Shown here piece after piece: positions 55,346 through 64,000 of a DNA stretch of 64,000 bases. The notes below the pieces were generated by a model. That model ran no database searches, was not told where the DNA came from, and worked only from the letters and a program-made list of their open reading frames with translations. A program made the position numbers and the translations under genes. This DNA is from Chelonoidis abingdonii (taxonomy: Eukaryota; Chordata; Testudines; Testudinidae). Numbering within the stretch: the first letter of the stretch is position 1; every line of letters begins with the position of its first letter. The stretch lies in the NCBI RefSeq assembly GCF_003597395.2, contig NC_133778.1:16597566-16661565 (forward strand). The letters are read 5' to 3'.

Positions 55346-55592
55346 GCTTACTGCTTATAAAATTTTGAAACTCACAATTTCATTAAAATTTCAGCAAAAC
55401 AAGGGTAAAAACATTTAACAGTTCTGGGGGTCAAAATGTCAGCCTGTTTCTCAAACTGCTATACAGTTACAGAAGTTTCAAAAAAAATTCAACATTTGGA
55501 TGAAATTTTGATTTAAAAACCAAAAGATGACATTTTTTTCAAGAGAATTTTCAGGAAATTTATGTCCCATTGTTTGACCAGCTCTAATCAAT
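55346..55592. mobile_element. TTTTGA-rich element (copy 5)
   Basis: The right end CATTGTTTGACCAGCTCTAATC matches the GACCAGCTCT terminus of copy 1. The interior has the same AAATTTCA, TTTTGA and GAATTTTCAGG words. The left end is decayed. Confidence 0.65.
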
Positions 55593-57375
55593 ACTATCTC
55601 TTTTCAGGCCTCATTCAGGGCTTGTCTAGATTTAGGAAATGACACCAGTGCAAGTGCACGGATGTGGTTTTCAGTAGATGTTCTGCAGCCGTGCAAAAAG
55701 GGATTTGACTTCAATGGGAATTTGGCACAGGCTTACGTGATTTATTGAATAGCGACCACGATATTTGGTACTGAGCAATGATGACAAAGGAAATACGGAA
55801 ACCCCACCCTAATGTGGTTGGGATAGGATAAACGTTCTGGGCTTTGCTCAAATGCGGGATGACATGTGCATGTGATCTCTTTCCACACATCACTGGAAAC
55901 TCTTGCGCCAGAGATTAGCTTAAAAACCTTAAGGGCTTGAAATGTAGGAGGACCTTTAATTGAAACTGAGCAACCGCAGCAGTTGATTTGCAAAGTTGCT
56001 CACATGGAATACTGAGTGCACAGTGGAAATCCAAGGCTTAGTGAGAGCAATTTTAAAAATGAGAAATTAAAAGCTTTTAGAAATAATATCACGTGTTGAG
56101 TGTGGGTTTGTACAGATTTGGAGAGCCTTAGTTATTCCAGATTTCTGGTGATATACAGTGTGTACAGAGATAACGATTCAATTGTTAAACATGCATTGGA
56201 AACAACTGTGTTGAATCAGAGAAAAATTAAAGTCTCCAGAGCAATAGAAAGTGTAACATTTCTTAAAATATGTTTTGGCTTAGGAAAGACCCATCAGAAA
56301 GCATCATAAAATAATCTATGCACTGCTAACAATAGGTAGAGTTTGGTAAAGGCAGGGAAAATCAGGGTCGCGAAAAACTGATTGTGTAGTTTGGATGTGT
56401 CTCTGCAAACTGTGTTGTGTGTTGCAGAATCCCAGCTTACTTTAAAGAAATAAATAAACATGAAGCTTCAGTCTCTATTCTATCCCATTACGAAAATTAG
56501 CCTCCTAAAAATCTGCTGTTATTATAAAGCTCTTCAAGGAAAGAACCTTGCCTTCTTCTCTGGTTGGAAAGAGCCACATTATAGGCCGCCCTAAAAATAA
56601 TTTTTGATGTACATAATTTCTTTACTCTCAAAGCACTTTATAGCCCATATGCTTAAGGCGCTACAAAAATGCAGCCATCTCTGGGGTGGGGAAGGCAACC
56701 ATCAGGCAGATAGTTGGTACAGTGGGAAAGGGAAAATTTTGGCCAAGAACTTGAAAGTAAACTCCTACCACCGTGAGAAGGGTCCTAAGATTTCTGATGT
56801 CCATACAGAGCAGAGAGACCATTCATTTTTTTAGGCTCCTCTGAAAGGCCTTTTTGAAATAAAATGCACGGTCCTCAATTTACAGAGCAATGAACTGCTG
56901 AGACCTGTTTGCTGGCGTTTGAATTCATGAGTGGTGAATCCAGTATTATCCTCCAAGTTTACCTCATGTGCAACTTGTCTAGCATGGGCTTGTCCCACCT
57001 GTTCCCTAAGTACCACCTCTCCCACTGGGAAACAATTGAAGATATCTGATCAGTGGAAGCTCCTCAGGGTAACCATAAGAGGATATGTAGTTTCTCTCTG
57101 GTTTTGCTGCACAGACCATGTGATCTTTACTCAGTGCTCCAAACTGGGCTCTTCTTATACCTTTCCCTGTCAGATTTGCCAGCTCACTTACACCTCAAAC
57201 TGACTGTGTGGGATACACTCACCTGACTCTACTGAATGATTCCTACTCATTGTTATGGAGGAAGATGGAAAAACTGCGGAGGACCCCACTGACATGCTTT
57301 CTGGGGACAGTTCCTTCCAGATCCTGCAGCTGGTGATCTGTCTAACTCTGGTCATGCGATCCAAAATTAAGCAAT
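55593..57375. other. No recognised feature
   Basis: No repeat or gene recognised in 1.8 kb. Short frames (60-90 codons) have no recognisable domain. Confidence 0.45.
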
Positions 57376-57376
57376 A

Positions 57377-57464
57377 AGGCCCTGATTCAGCAAAGCATTT
57401 AAGCACATGCTTAATTTAAAAGTCAATGTGACTTAAGCACGTGCTTAAGTGCATTGCTAATCAG
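57377..57464. mobile_element. Fold-back element, GGCCCTGATTCAGCAAAGC ends
   Basis: GGCCCTGATTCAGCAAAGCATTTAAGCACATGC pairs with GCACGTGCTTAAGTGCATTGCTAATCAG around AAAAGTCAATGTGACTTAAG. Confidence 0.75.
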
Positions 57465-57529
57465 CCACCTACTACCTTTCGTATCCCAAGGTACAGTGAT
57501 TTTCAAATAATGGTAATTGTTGATATTAT

Positions 57530-57612
57530 TTATTGCTAATTAACTGCTTTCTGTGCGCTGGATGTGGCATGAGAACAAAGGAAGATACTGACCATGTTCC
57601 AGGGAGCTGACA
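57530..57612 (-). repeat. Weak MIR/L2 tail fragment
   Basis: GCTTTCTGTGCGCTGGATGTGGC, then GACCATGTTCCAGGGAGCTGACAAC, loosely matches the reverse complement of the SINE tail segment that reads CCTAGAGCTTACAATCT elsewhere. Confidence 0.35.
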
Positions 57613-58566
57613 ACCAAAATACATGCAGACAAAACTAATCACATTAGGGACCCAGAAGAAGGATCTGCCTTGCAGCATCTTCTTTACATATTTCTGTAGT
57701 GGTGAAAGGCAGTGTTTGCTGACAGTGGGTTTTGCAGAAGAGAGAAGTTTTGAGGATGGATTTGCAAGGGCAGAGAATGGACACCTGTTTCACTGGGGTA
57801 GAGGTAAGTTTTAGGCATAAGAGTAGCATGGAAGCATTGGAAGGAAGGCTGAAGATTTCACCTCTTCCATAGCGCATAGCCAAAACTGTAGCAACAAGTA
57901 CGCCCCAGGGATCTGGGGCTTAATCTAAAGCTCAATAAAGCCAAGACACCTATTAGCTTCAATGAGTTTTGGATCAGGACTTTATTTTTGTATACCTTAG
58001 ATGTTCTACCATGATTGTTTTCTACTGTACATTTTAAAATCACATGGTCTTTTAGATCCTGATCTTCCTCACAGAGAAGCAGGTAGCAACTCAGCAGACA
58101 TGAAAGACCAGGTGGAGGCTGGGAAACCTTTGCCTCAGATACTGAAGCCAGGAGAGGAAAAAGACTTGAAGGGTGAAAAATGAATCTCCACATGCCGAGA
58201 GTTCCATCACTCCATGTTTGGCAGAGTGAAGCCGCTGAGATTGCTCTTGTAAAACGGAGCTGCTGAGATCAGATATCCCCCCAGTGCATCTATCACGTTG
58301 GTGTCATTTCACTTGCAGTATGTAGCAGCACGTCATGTGGTCTGATTGACTTGGGAGATGACCACAAAGACAGGACATGTGTGCATGAGAGCAGGCAGGG
58401 GTGAAGGCCGATGTGGCTATGCCATGAATCTGTTCAGCTGTACAAACGGTGAACTGAAGGACACAAAAATCCAATCAGTCTGAAGACACTGTTACCCAGG
58501 GCATGTCACAAAGGGACCATTCACTCCCCCGTCTATTGACTCCAGGCCAGGGCTTGCATGCAAACA
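57613..58566. other. No recognised feature except a fold-back fragment near 57940
   Basis: AAAGCCAAGACACCTATTAGCTTCAATGAGTTTTGGATCAGGAC (about 57938-57981) is one arm of a GGATCAGG-type fold-back. The rest is unassigned. Confidence 0.4.
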
Positions 58567-58803
58567 TTTTTAACAATAACACCTTTCCACTTCTATAGCA
58601 TCCTTTATCTCAGGAGCAAAACATGCTTTGCAAACAGCGACTCAGTGCAGCCTCTGCAGTCCCCTGGCACAGTAACTCTTATTATTTAAGTATTGGGAAT
58701 TTGAGTTGAAGTGACTTGCCAAGGTCACGCTGTGAATGATAGAACTGGGAATAAGTCTCCTGACTTTCAGTCTCCTGCTCTAACTGCTAGACAGCTCTGC
58801 TTC
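58567..58803 (-). repeat. MIR/CORE-type SINE, near full length, minus orientation
   Basis: From the tail (AACAATAACACCTTTCCACTTCTATAGCATCC, then CATGCTTTGCAAAC) through the core (GAAGTGACTTGCCAAGGTCACGC) to the head (AAGTCTCCTGACTTTCAGTCTCCTGCTCTAACTGCTAGACAGC), all in reverse-complement order. Confidence 0.85.
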
Positions 58804-59466
58804 CATTCAGTGTTCTTCCCCTATTCATTACAGGCCAGACTGAACCTGCAGACTCAGCACTACCTACCGCGCAATGCACAGATGTGCCATCACATGAACA
58901 GCCCCGGGAAGGAACCAAGGCTCAGATCCACAGCCGTTCCTCTGCTTTCTTCTCATCTCTGGTGTGAAGAAGTAAGTTACTGCAGCTCTCTGAGAGTTGC
59001 CACTCGCTCACTACCCCACTCCTTGCACCTGGGCAGCTACTCTAGCCAATAAGCAGGGAGTGGAGCTAAGGCTCCACACATTTGCTTACAGTGGGAAATA
59101 TTTGGAGAGCAGGGCCTACAACTTCCAAGCTGTAGGTAAGCCAAACAAGTGGGAGGAGTTTGACTCCACCTTACTGCCCTGCTTGGCCAGGTAGGATAAG
59201 GGCACATTCCAGCCCTAAGGAATCAGATTTAAAACCAACCAATTCCTCATCACATGCCAAGGAACGAGGGACAAGGCACACCCCAATATGGAATCACTTT
59301 AAATTCCACCAATCCATTTTGACTCCAGCACCGCTGGGCTCTGTGGCTCCAGAGAGACAGCCTTACACATAAACTTCTCGAGCGGGGATAACTGGGCATG
59401 ATATTCTAGGGGTTGGAGAGCGGAGCAAGAGGGCACTTTGTCAAAATGATGGGATCATAAGATCTT
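58804..59466. other. No recognised feature
   Basis: No repeat or gene recognised. Confidence 0.4.
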
Positions 59467-59660
59467 AACAGCTAGAGATGGGAAAGACTTATTGGATAAT
59501 TGAGTCTACTCCTGACAAGGCAGGATTTAGTCTCCTGACAGAGGATGGAACAGATATTACACATACTGCGCTTATCTCAACAAAAAAGTCCCCTGGACAA
59601 ATTTTTTTTTTAAACCACTATGTAAAAGATTTTTGGATACTACAAACAGGTTTTCTCTGT
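59467..59660 (-). repeat. Decayed CR1 3'-region fragment, minus orientation
   Basis: AACAGCTAGAGATGGGAAAGACTTATTGGATAATTGAGTCTACTCCTGACAAGGCAGG resembles the reverse complement of a CR1 3' segment, like 19868-20045. The 148-codon frame at 59478-59924 runs from this fragment into the TTTTGA element and is not a gene. Confidence 0.55.
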
Positions 59661-59682
59661 AGAGCCGCTGATCCAAACATTA

Positions 59683-59895
59683 CATTTAGAGCTGTCAGGA
59701 AGGAATCTTTTTCCCTCATGAAATTTTTTGATGAAAACAAAAATATTTTGTCGAATTTTTCATCTAATTTGGGGACATTGACATTTTTTAAACAAATGGA
59801 CATTTTCAGCAAAGATTCCCATTTCGTTGAAACCCCCCCTCCTAAAAAATTGTCAGAAAAACATTTCCATGTAAAATTTCCATCCAGCACTAATG
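59683..59895. mobile_element. TTTTGA-rich element (copy 6)
   Basis: The left end AGAGCTGTCAGGAAGG and a right end TTTCCATCCAGCACTAA enclose A/T-rich sequence with GAAATTTTTTGATGAAAAC and CATTTTCAGCAAAG words. It is the most diverged copy. Confidence 0.55.
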
Positions 59896-60386
59896 GCATT
59901 CATATGGCCATGCTCTCACACTAGGGTCTGACTATTATCGGAGCAGGGCAAACACTGCAAAAACTGATTCACGAGGCCCTGTGAATTCCCTTGACAGTAC
60001 TTGAGACCCCTGTATATTTGTTTTCTTCCAGTGTTCGTACAAGTGTTGTCGGGTTTTGTTTTGTTTTTTGTCATTCACCTGATTTGGCACAGAAAACAGA
60101 AGCTCTGTGAATACCCAGGCAGCCTATGTCTGCGCCAAGACTTGGGCTGGAAATGTCTGTCCATTTCTCTTTCCCTGTTTAGAAATGATTTCCTCAACCA
60201 ACCAGGGAGCAGAAACAAACCCATGGTACTTAGGTGGCCTGTAGCACACCATGAATAGCAAACAATGGACAGCCAGCTGAAATAAAGAGTTTGTGAACAG
60301 CCCCTGGCAGAAATTCTGTATGGATGTTTCCAAAAGGACCTAGTGATTTTGGAAGCCTCAGTTTCTGGGAGCCCAACCTGAGACAC
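59896..60386. other. No recognised feature
   Basis: No repeat or gene recognised. Confidence 0.4.
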
Positions 60387-60535
60387 TTTAAGGGGGTCTG
60401 ATTTTCAGGGGATGAGTGAGAAACGATCAGCACTGTCTGAAAATCAGGCTCATTTAAGGTTCCTAAATATGGCCATGCAAAACTGGAGGTCTCCAAAATC
60501 AGTAGTCCGTTTTCAACATTTTGGCCTATGTCCAC
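60387..60535. mobile_element. Fold-back element, TCTGATTTTCAG/CTGAAAATCAGG ends
   Basis: GGTCTGATTTTCAGGGGATGAG faces GCACTGTCTGAAAATCAGGCTC. An extension (TTCCTAAATATGGCC, then CAAAATCAGTAGTCCGTTTTCAACATTTTGGCC) probably belongs to the same element. Confidence 0.55.
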
Positions 60536-62900
60536 CTAAAGTGTTAGCCAAAACAACTTCTGAACAGGAAAAAAATGAGTACAAATCCGTCTGTTTGTGA
60601 ATAATTTGTAAATAGAAGAAGAAAGACCAACTTACTGAAATTTATACACACAACAGGGAAGTCTTATATTTCTTCTGTGTAGCAACTGGAGGATTCTCCT
60701 ACCAGCAAGGAGAGGAAAAGTCAGACTCTGGGGCAGAGTTAAGATTAGCTCTGGGACGCTGACCACAGCCCCATTCTTGTAAACACACATGCATAACTTT
60801 ACCAAGGTCAGTAATCCTCTCGATGTCAATGCAGCTACTCACATGAGTAAAGAAATCCATCCTAGGACCTAGAACCAGACAGTCTGGTATTTTTTGAATA
60901 TTTGTTGTGATTAGAAATATTGTTTACAATGTTCCAACAACATTGTCTATTATTCTTTACTTTATCCTTATCGGTGTTTTACTATTACTATCTGGAAATT
61001 ATTTGGAGCCAGGAATCGCCACGTAGCGTAGACAGCACATTGAATTCCATTTGCCCTGATGGGAGGGTGCTTCTGCCTTCAGCGCTGGACAGGCTTGGCG
61101 ATTGTCTCAGGACTGTACCAACGTCAGGAAAAAAGAAATCCCACAAAAGGAGAAGGTGAAGAGCAATGAAACTGGCTCCTGCATTGTTCATTTCTAAATG
61201 AGATAGCAAAGCTTCTGTTGCAGTCCCATGGGGCTCCGTCTGGCATGAGTCAGCAGCCAGCCAGATTTACTGCCAATTGATTAAATTAACATTTGTTATA
61301 AGCCAGAGATGGGATGTGGGGAGGGAAAAAACCCTCTTCATGGCTTTGCCATTATTTATATCCTGGAACTCTATATGCTACCCTCCATACATACTTGATA
61401 GATACAAGCTGCAAGATACCCTTCCCTTAAAGAGACAGAGCACATCCTTTTAGCATCCTTCTGTCTCTGGAAGAATTTTAGAAATGAAGGATGTTACAAT
61501 GCATGCGAGTCTGTCTTATACCCTGGAGGACTAAACTGCTCCGTGGTGCACTTTGCTTCCATTACTTTAACTATGAGCTCTGTTTGCCCAATAATGGTGT
61601 GACAGATAGAAATGAAGTACCACTGTATTTTTAACGTTCTCTACTAAGTCTTTATTTAATTGTGAAACAGAGTGACTGACAGGTCTCTGTGTAGAGGAGA
61701 AGGTTGGTTTTGCTTTATTTTGCTCCTACGGCATTAAGCCAAGCATGGAATAACTGAAGCTGAATTCCCACTGATTTGATTCCCCCCCCGGGCACTGATA
61801 ATTAATCTGGAACAGTCTGCTGGCTGCTCTTAAATTTCAGTAAATCAGGTCTGAATGTTTAGTGCGTGAAAACATAAAGCATGAAATGCAGTCATTTGTC
61901 TCTGTGGGGGTCGGTTGGAGGAACGTGGATGAGAAGGATTTGTGCGTGTCTGAGAGAGAGGGAGAAAGATGTGTCGATACTGAAAAAATGTTTTACAAGT
62001 ATAAAACGTGCGTGGGGTGGCTATTCTGGGAAGGAATATATGCAAATGTGAGAGAAGGATGTATATAAGCTGCGGAGGGAGATGCATAAGGAAAGAGAAT
62101 CTTTTGTTCAAATCTCCCTTGCAGCAAGATAGGCTCAAACAAAGACAATAGGTGTGACCAGAATGTCCAGTTGTTAGGAAGGTGGCTATAAACCCAAGCG
62201 AGAAGTAAGGAAACTCTTCTTCCTGGTCTCCTATAAGCTAACATCCTGATTCAAAAATAACATCAGGCTGTGTTTCCTTCTTGTCAGCTGATGTGCTGTA
62301 CATTGACTACATTGTGACGAAGGGGTTTTAGTGAGTGAAAGGCTAGACTGCACTGCCCTTTCCCAAGAGATAAGGGGCAAAGAAAAAGGAAATCAAAGAC
62401 AAAATGGCTGACAATGAGAAAGAGAGAGACTGTCTGCAGGTCCCATTGCCCTGCTTTATGCAAGCACTGGGAGAAAATGTCTCCATAATGCAGAGCAATA
62501 AGCATGCTGACCAAAGGGCTGTTCCTTTTTTGCTGAACCACTCAACACAAATTCAGTCAGCTTGGACAAGGGCCCAGCTCCCTTCCGGATTCCCACTGGA
62601 CTCCACATACACGTCCAGTGCTCCACACATCAAAAGTGCCTGGCTCAGAGATGGAGTCTGGTGGCCCCAATTTCAGCCCACGGTGTGTGGCATTCATGGC
62701 GTTGCAAGAGGAGGAGATGATATCGTGTGTGTCTCTGGAGAGCCCCAATTCACCTACAGCTGCCAGGACAAAAGCATCCAGGGTAAGGAATGGTACTGCT
62801 GGGCCTCATTATAGCCTTCCCTCCTGGAATGTATACTTGTTGCCAATCATTTTGCCCCCCCTTGTGGTCCTCTCTTAGCACAGTTACAGAGGTGTGCATG
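60536..62900. other. No recognised feature
   Basis: No repeat or gene recognised in this 2.4-kb stretch. Frames up to 136 codons (62404-62814) carry no recognisable domain. Confidence 0.45.
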
Positions 62901-62924
62901 TAGGACTGGCTTTAGCAAGGCAGT

Positions 62925-63123
62925 TCCTGTCCCATGGGGCTGGGCCCAGCTCCCCACTCTGGGAGCTGTGACCTGGCACGCAGGGTAGTAGTGCCTGTTT
63001 GGCCCAGCCAGGCTTCTGTCATGATGGAGGGGGGCTGGGCCACACCTGAACTGCGCCGCAACCTTGTATGCCAGGTCAAGCTGCCTGGAGCAGGGAGCTG
63101 GGCCCAGCCCCATGGGACAGGAG
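62925..63123. mobile_element. GC-rich fold-back element
   Basis: TCCTGTCCCATGGGGCTGGGCCCAGCTCCC on the left is matched by GGGAGCTGGGCCCAGCCCCATGGGACAGGA on the right. The arms continue with mismatches through CCTGGCACGCAGGG and TATGCCAGG to a centre near 63024. About 95 bp per arm are recognisable. Open frames of 68-111 codons through it are shadows. Confidence 0.85.
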
Positions 63124-63791
63124 CCACCTTCATGGGGTGAGTGTGGGACAAGTTCTCTCTGACCCCACACTCTCCTCCGCACCAGGATTAGGGCTGCAGT
63201 GCCAGGACAGAGGGTGCTTCTGTGGGTGGTGGGGCCCCCTCAGCCAGGTGAGGAGGAGGTGGTTGTGGCAGAGTGCACCCACTGAATTTGAAGGCTATAT
63301 CCACCATTGTGCGTGTTGTAGTCTTAGTCTGGGAGCTCGTTAAATGAAGGCACTGGGACTCAATACTGAGTTAGACAAACTAGGGGCGTCACTGGCCATG
63401 TCTGGACTGTCAGTGTATTTGCACAGCACAGACTAAACTTCCCCTGTCTTCTCCTGGCAGGCACTAGGCTGAGCGCAGAACCCACAGGAAAGATTCAGTG
63501 GAGATCAGTCTCTTTGACTGTGGTCTGCAATCTGCTATACGTGTCCTGAGGCCATTACAGCGCACACACACACACCTTAGAGCACACGCAAGCTGCCTCT
63601 GGCAAATTCTGATCTCCATGGCATATGTTGCTCTCCATGTGCCTCATCCGTACACACACTGGAGGGAGGAGCACGTCATACAAGGTTTCAGCCTCACTTC
63701 ACCCCCGATTGTCTTGCAGTCCGTGAGCCTCATACTGGGGTTGTGTATAGAGTCATCCATACTTCTGTGCAACAGAGCAGTTCTGTTCTGA
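63124..63791. other. No recognised feature apart from a short CA run near 63562
   Basis: GC-rich DNA continues to about 63300 and may belong to a longer repeat containing the fold-back. The remainder is unassigned. Confidence 0.4.
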
Positions 63792-63862
63792 GGCCTGATC
63801 CAAAGTCCATTAAAGCCAACGTGAGTTTCCCCACTGACTTCAACAGGCTTTGGATTAGGTCT
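63792..63862. mobile_element. Fold-back element, GGCCTGATCCAAAG ends
   Basis: GAGGCCTGATCCAAAGTCCATTAAAGCCAACG pairs with CACTGACTTCAACAGGCTTTGGATTAGGTC. Confidence 0.75.
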
Positions 63863-63953
63863 TTGGTGTACAATGCATTTCTTTTAACAAGGGCGGCACT
63901 GACAGTTTTCTCTGCTAGAGCGACATGGTACGGATAGGACAATCAGGGCCCTG

Positions 63954-63988
63954 AATATATACATATATATATACACACATATATACAC
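63954..63988 (+). repeat. AT/AC-rich simple repeat
   Basis: TATATACATATATATATACACACATATATACAC near the window end. Confidence 0.9.
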
Positions 63989-64000
63989 GTGAGTGTCTGA

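Noticed and set aside
59478..59924. 148-codon open frame as a gene
   Set aside because: It spans a CR1 fragment and a TTTTGA-rich element and continues in low-complexity sequence.
1..64000. An undescribed multi-gene system
   Set aside because: No cluster of host or prokaryotic genes exists in this window. All coding traces are decayed retrotransposon fragments.

Overview
The window is vertebrate nuclear DNA, almost certainly non-coding, and most probably from a turtle (Testudines). The lineage call rests on the repeat content as I recognise it: decayed CR1 LINEs, MIR/CORE-type SINE copies, and many short DNA-transposon derivatives (hAT-like and PIF-like MITEs and fold-back elements hinged on GACTTCAATGG-like cores) that are typical of sauropsid genomes, turtles above all. 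No bacterial or phage feature, CRISPR array, tRNA or rRNA gene is present. I see no host protein-coding exon I can defend, so the 64 kb is best read as intergenic or deep intronic sequence. The longest open frames (up to about 266 codons) lie inside GC-rich transposon DNA or decayed LINE sequence and are not genes.

Layout. At 0-9 kb there is a PIF-like MITE (846-1082), a minus-strand CR1 relic carrying recognisable ORF1 esterase-like and ORF2 endonuclease segments (1750-2710), a solo LTR interrupted by two MITEs (4165-5823), and a minus-strand L2/CR1-type reverse-transcriptase relic (7590-8300). At 9-15 kb there are fold-back elements, MIR fragments, a 104-bp MITE with a perfect 8-bp target duplication (13619-13722) and a hAT-like MITE made of consecutive hairpins (14346-14632). 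At 18-31 kb there are two hAT-like MITEs with perfect 8-bp target duplications (20183-20720, 28237-28733), CR1 tails, MIRs, two TTTTGA-rich elements and several palindromic elements. At 31-44 kb there are LTR-like stretches and the most complex locus: a minus-strand solo LTR (37938-39714) split by a 1091-bp GC-rich fold-back transposon (38076-39166). One arm of that transposon carries a 46-bp segment that is a near-perfect inverted copy of unique-looking sequence at 40306-40351. At 44-64 kb the repeat load is lower: microsatellites, MIRs, TTTTGA elements, a PIF-like MITE (52959-53223), a fold-back at 62925-63123, and a repeat-poor block at about 49.9-52.4 kb that could hold conserved regulatory DNA.

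The features do not form a pathway. They record successive transposon insertions. Nesting gives relative ages: both solo LTRs predate the MITEs inside them. Family names come from pattern recognition without a repeat-library search. The target-site duplications, inverted repeats, hairpins and reading-frame remnants were read directly from the sequence.
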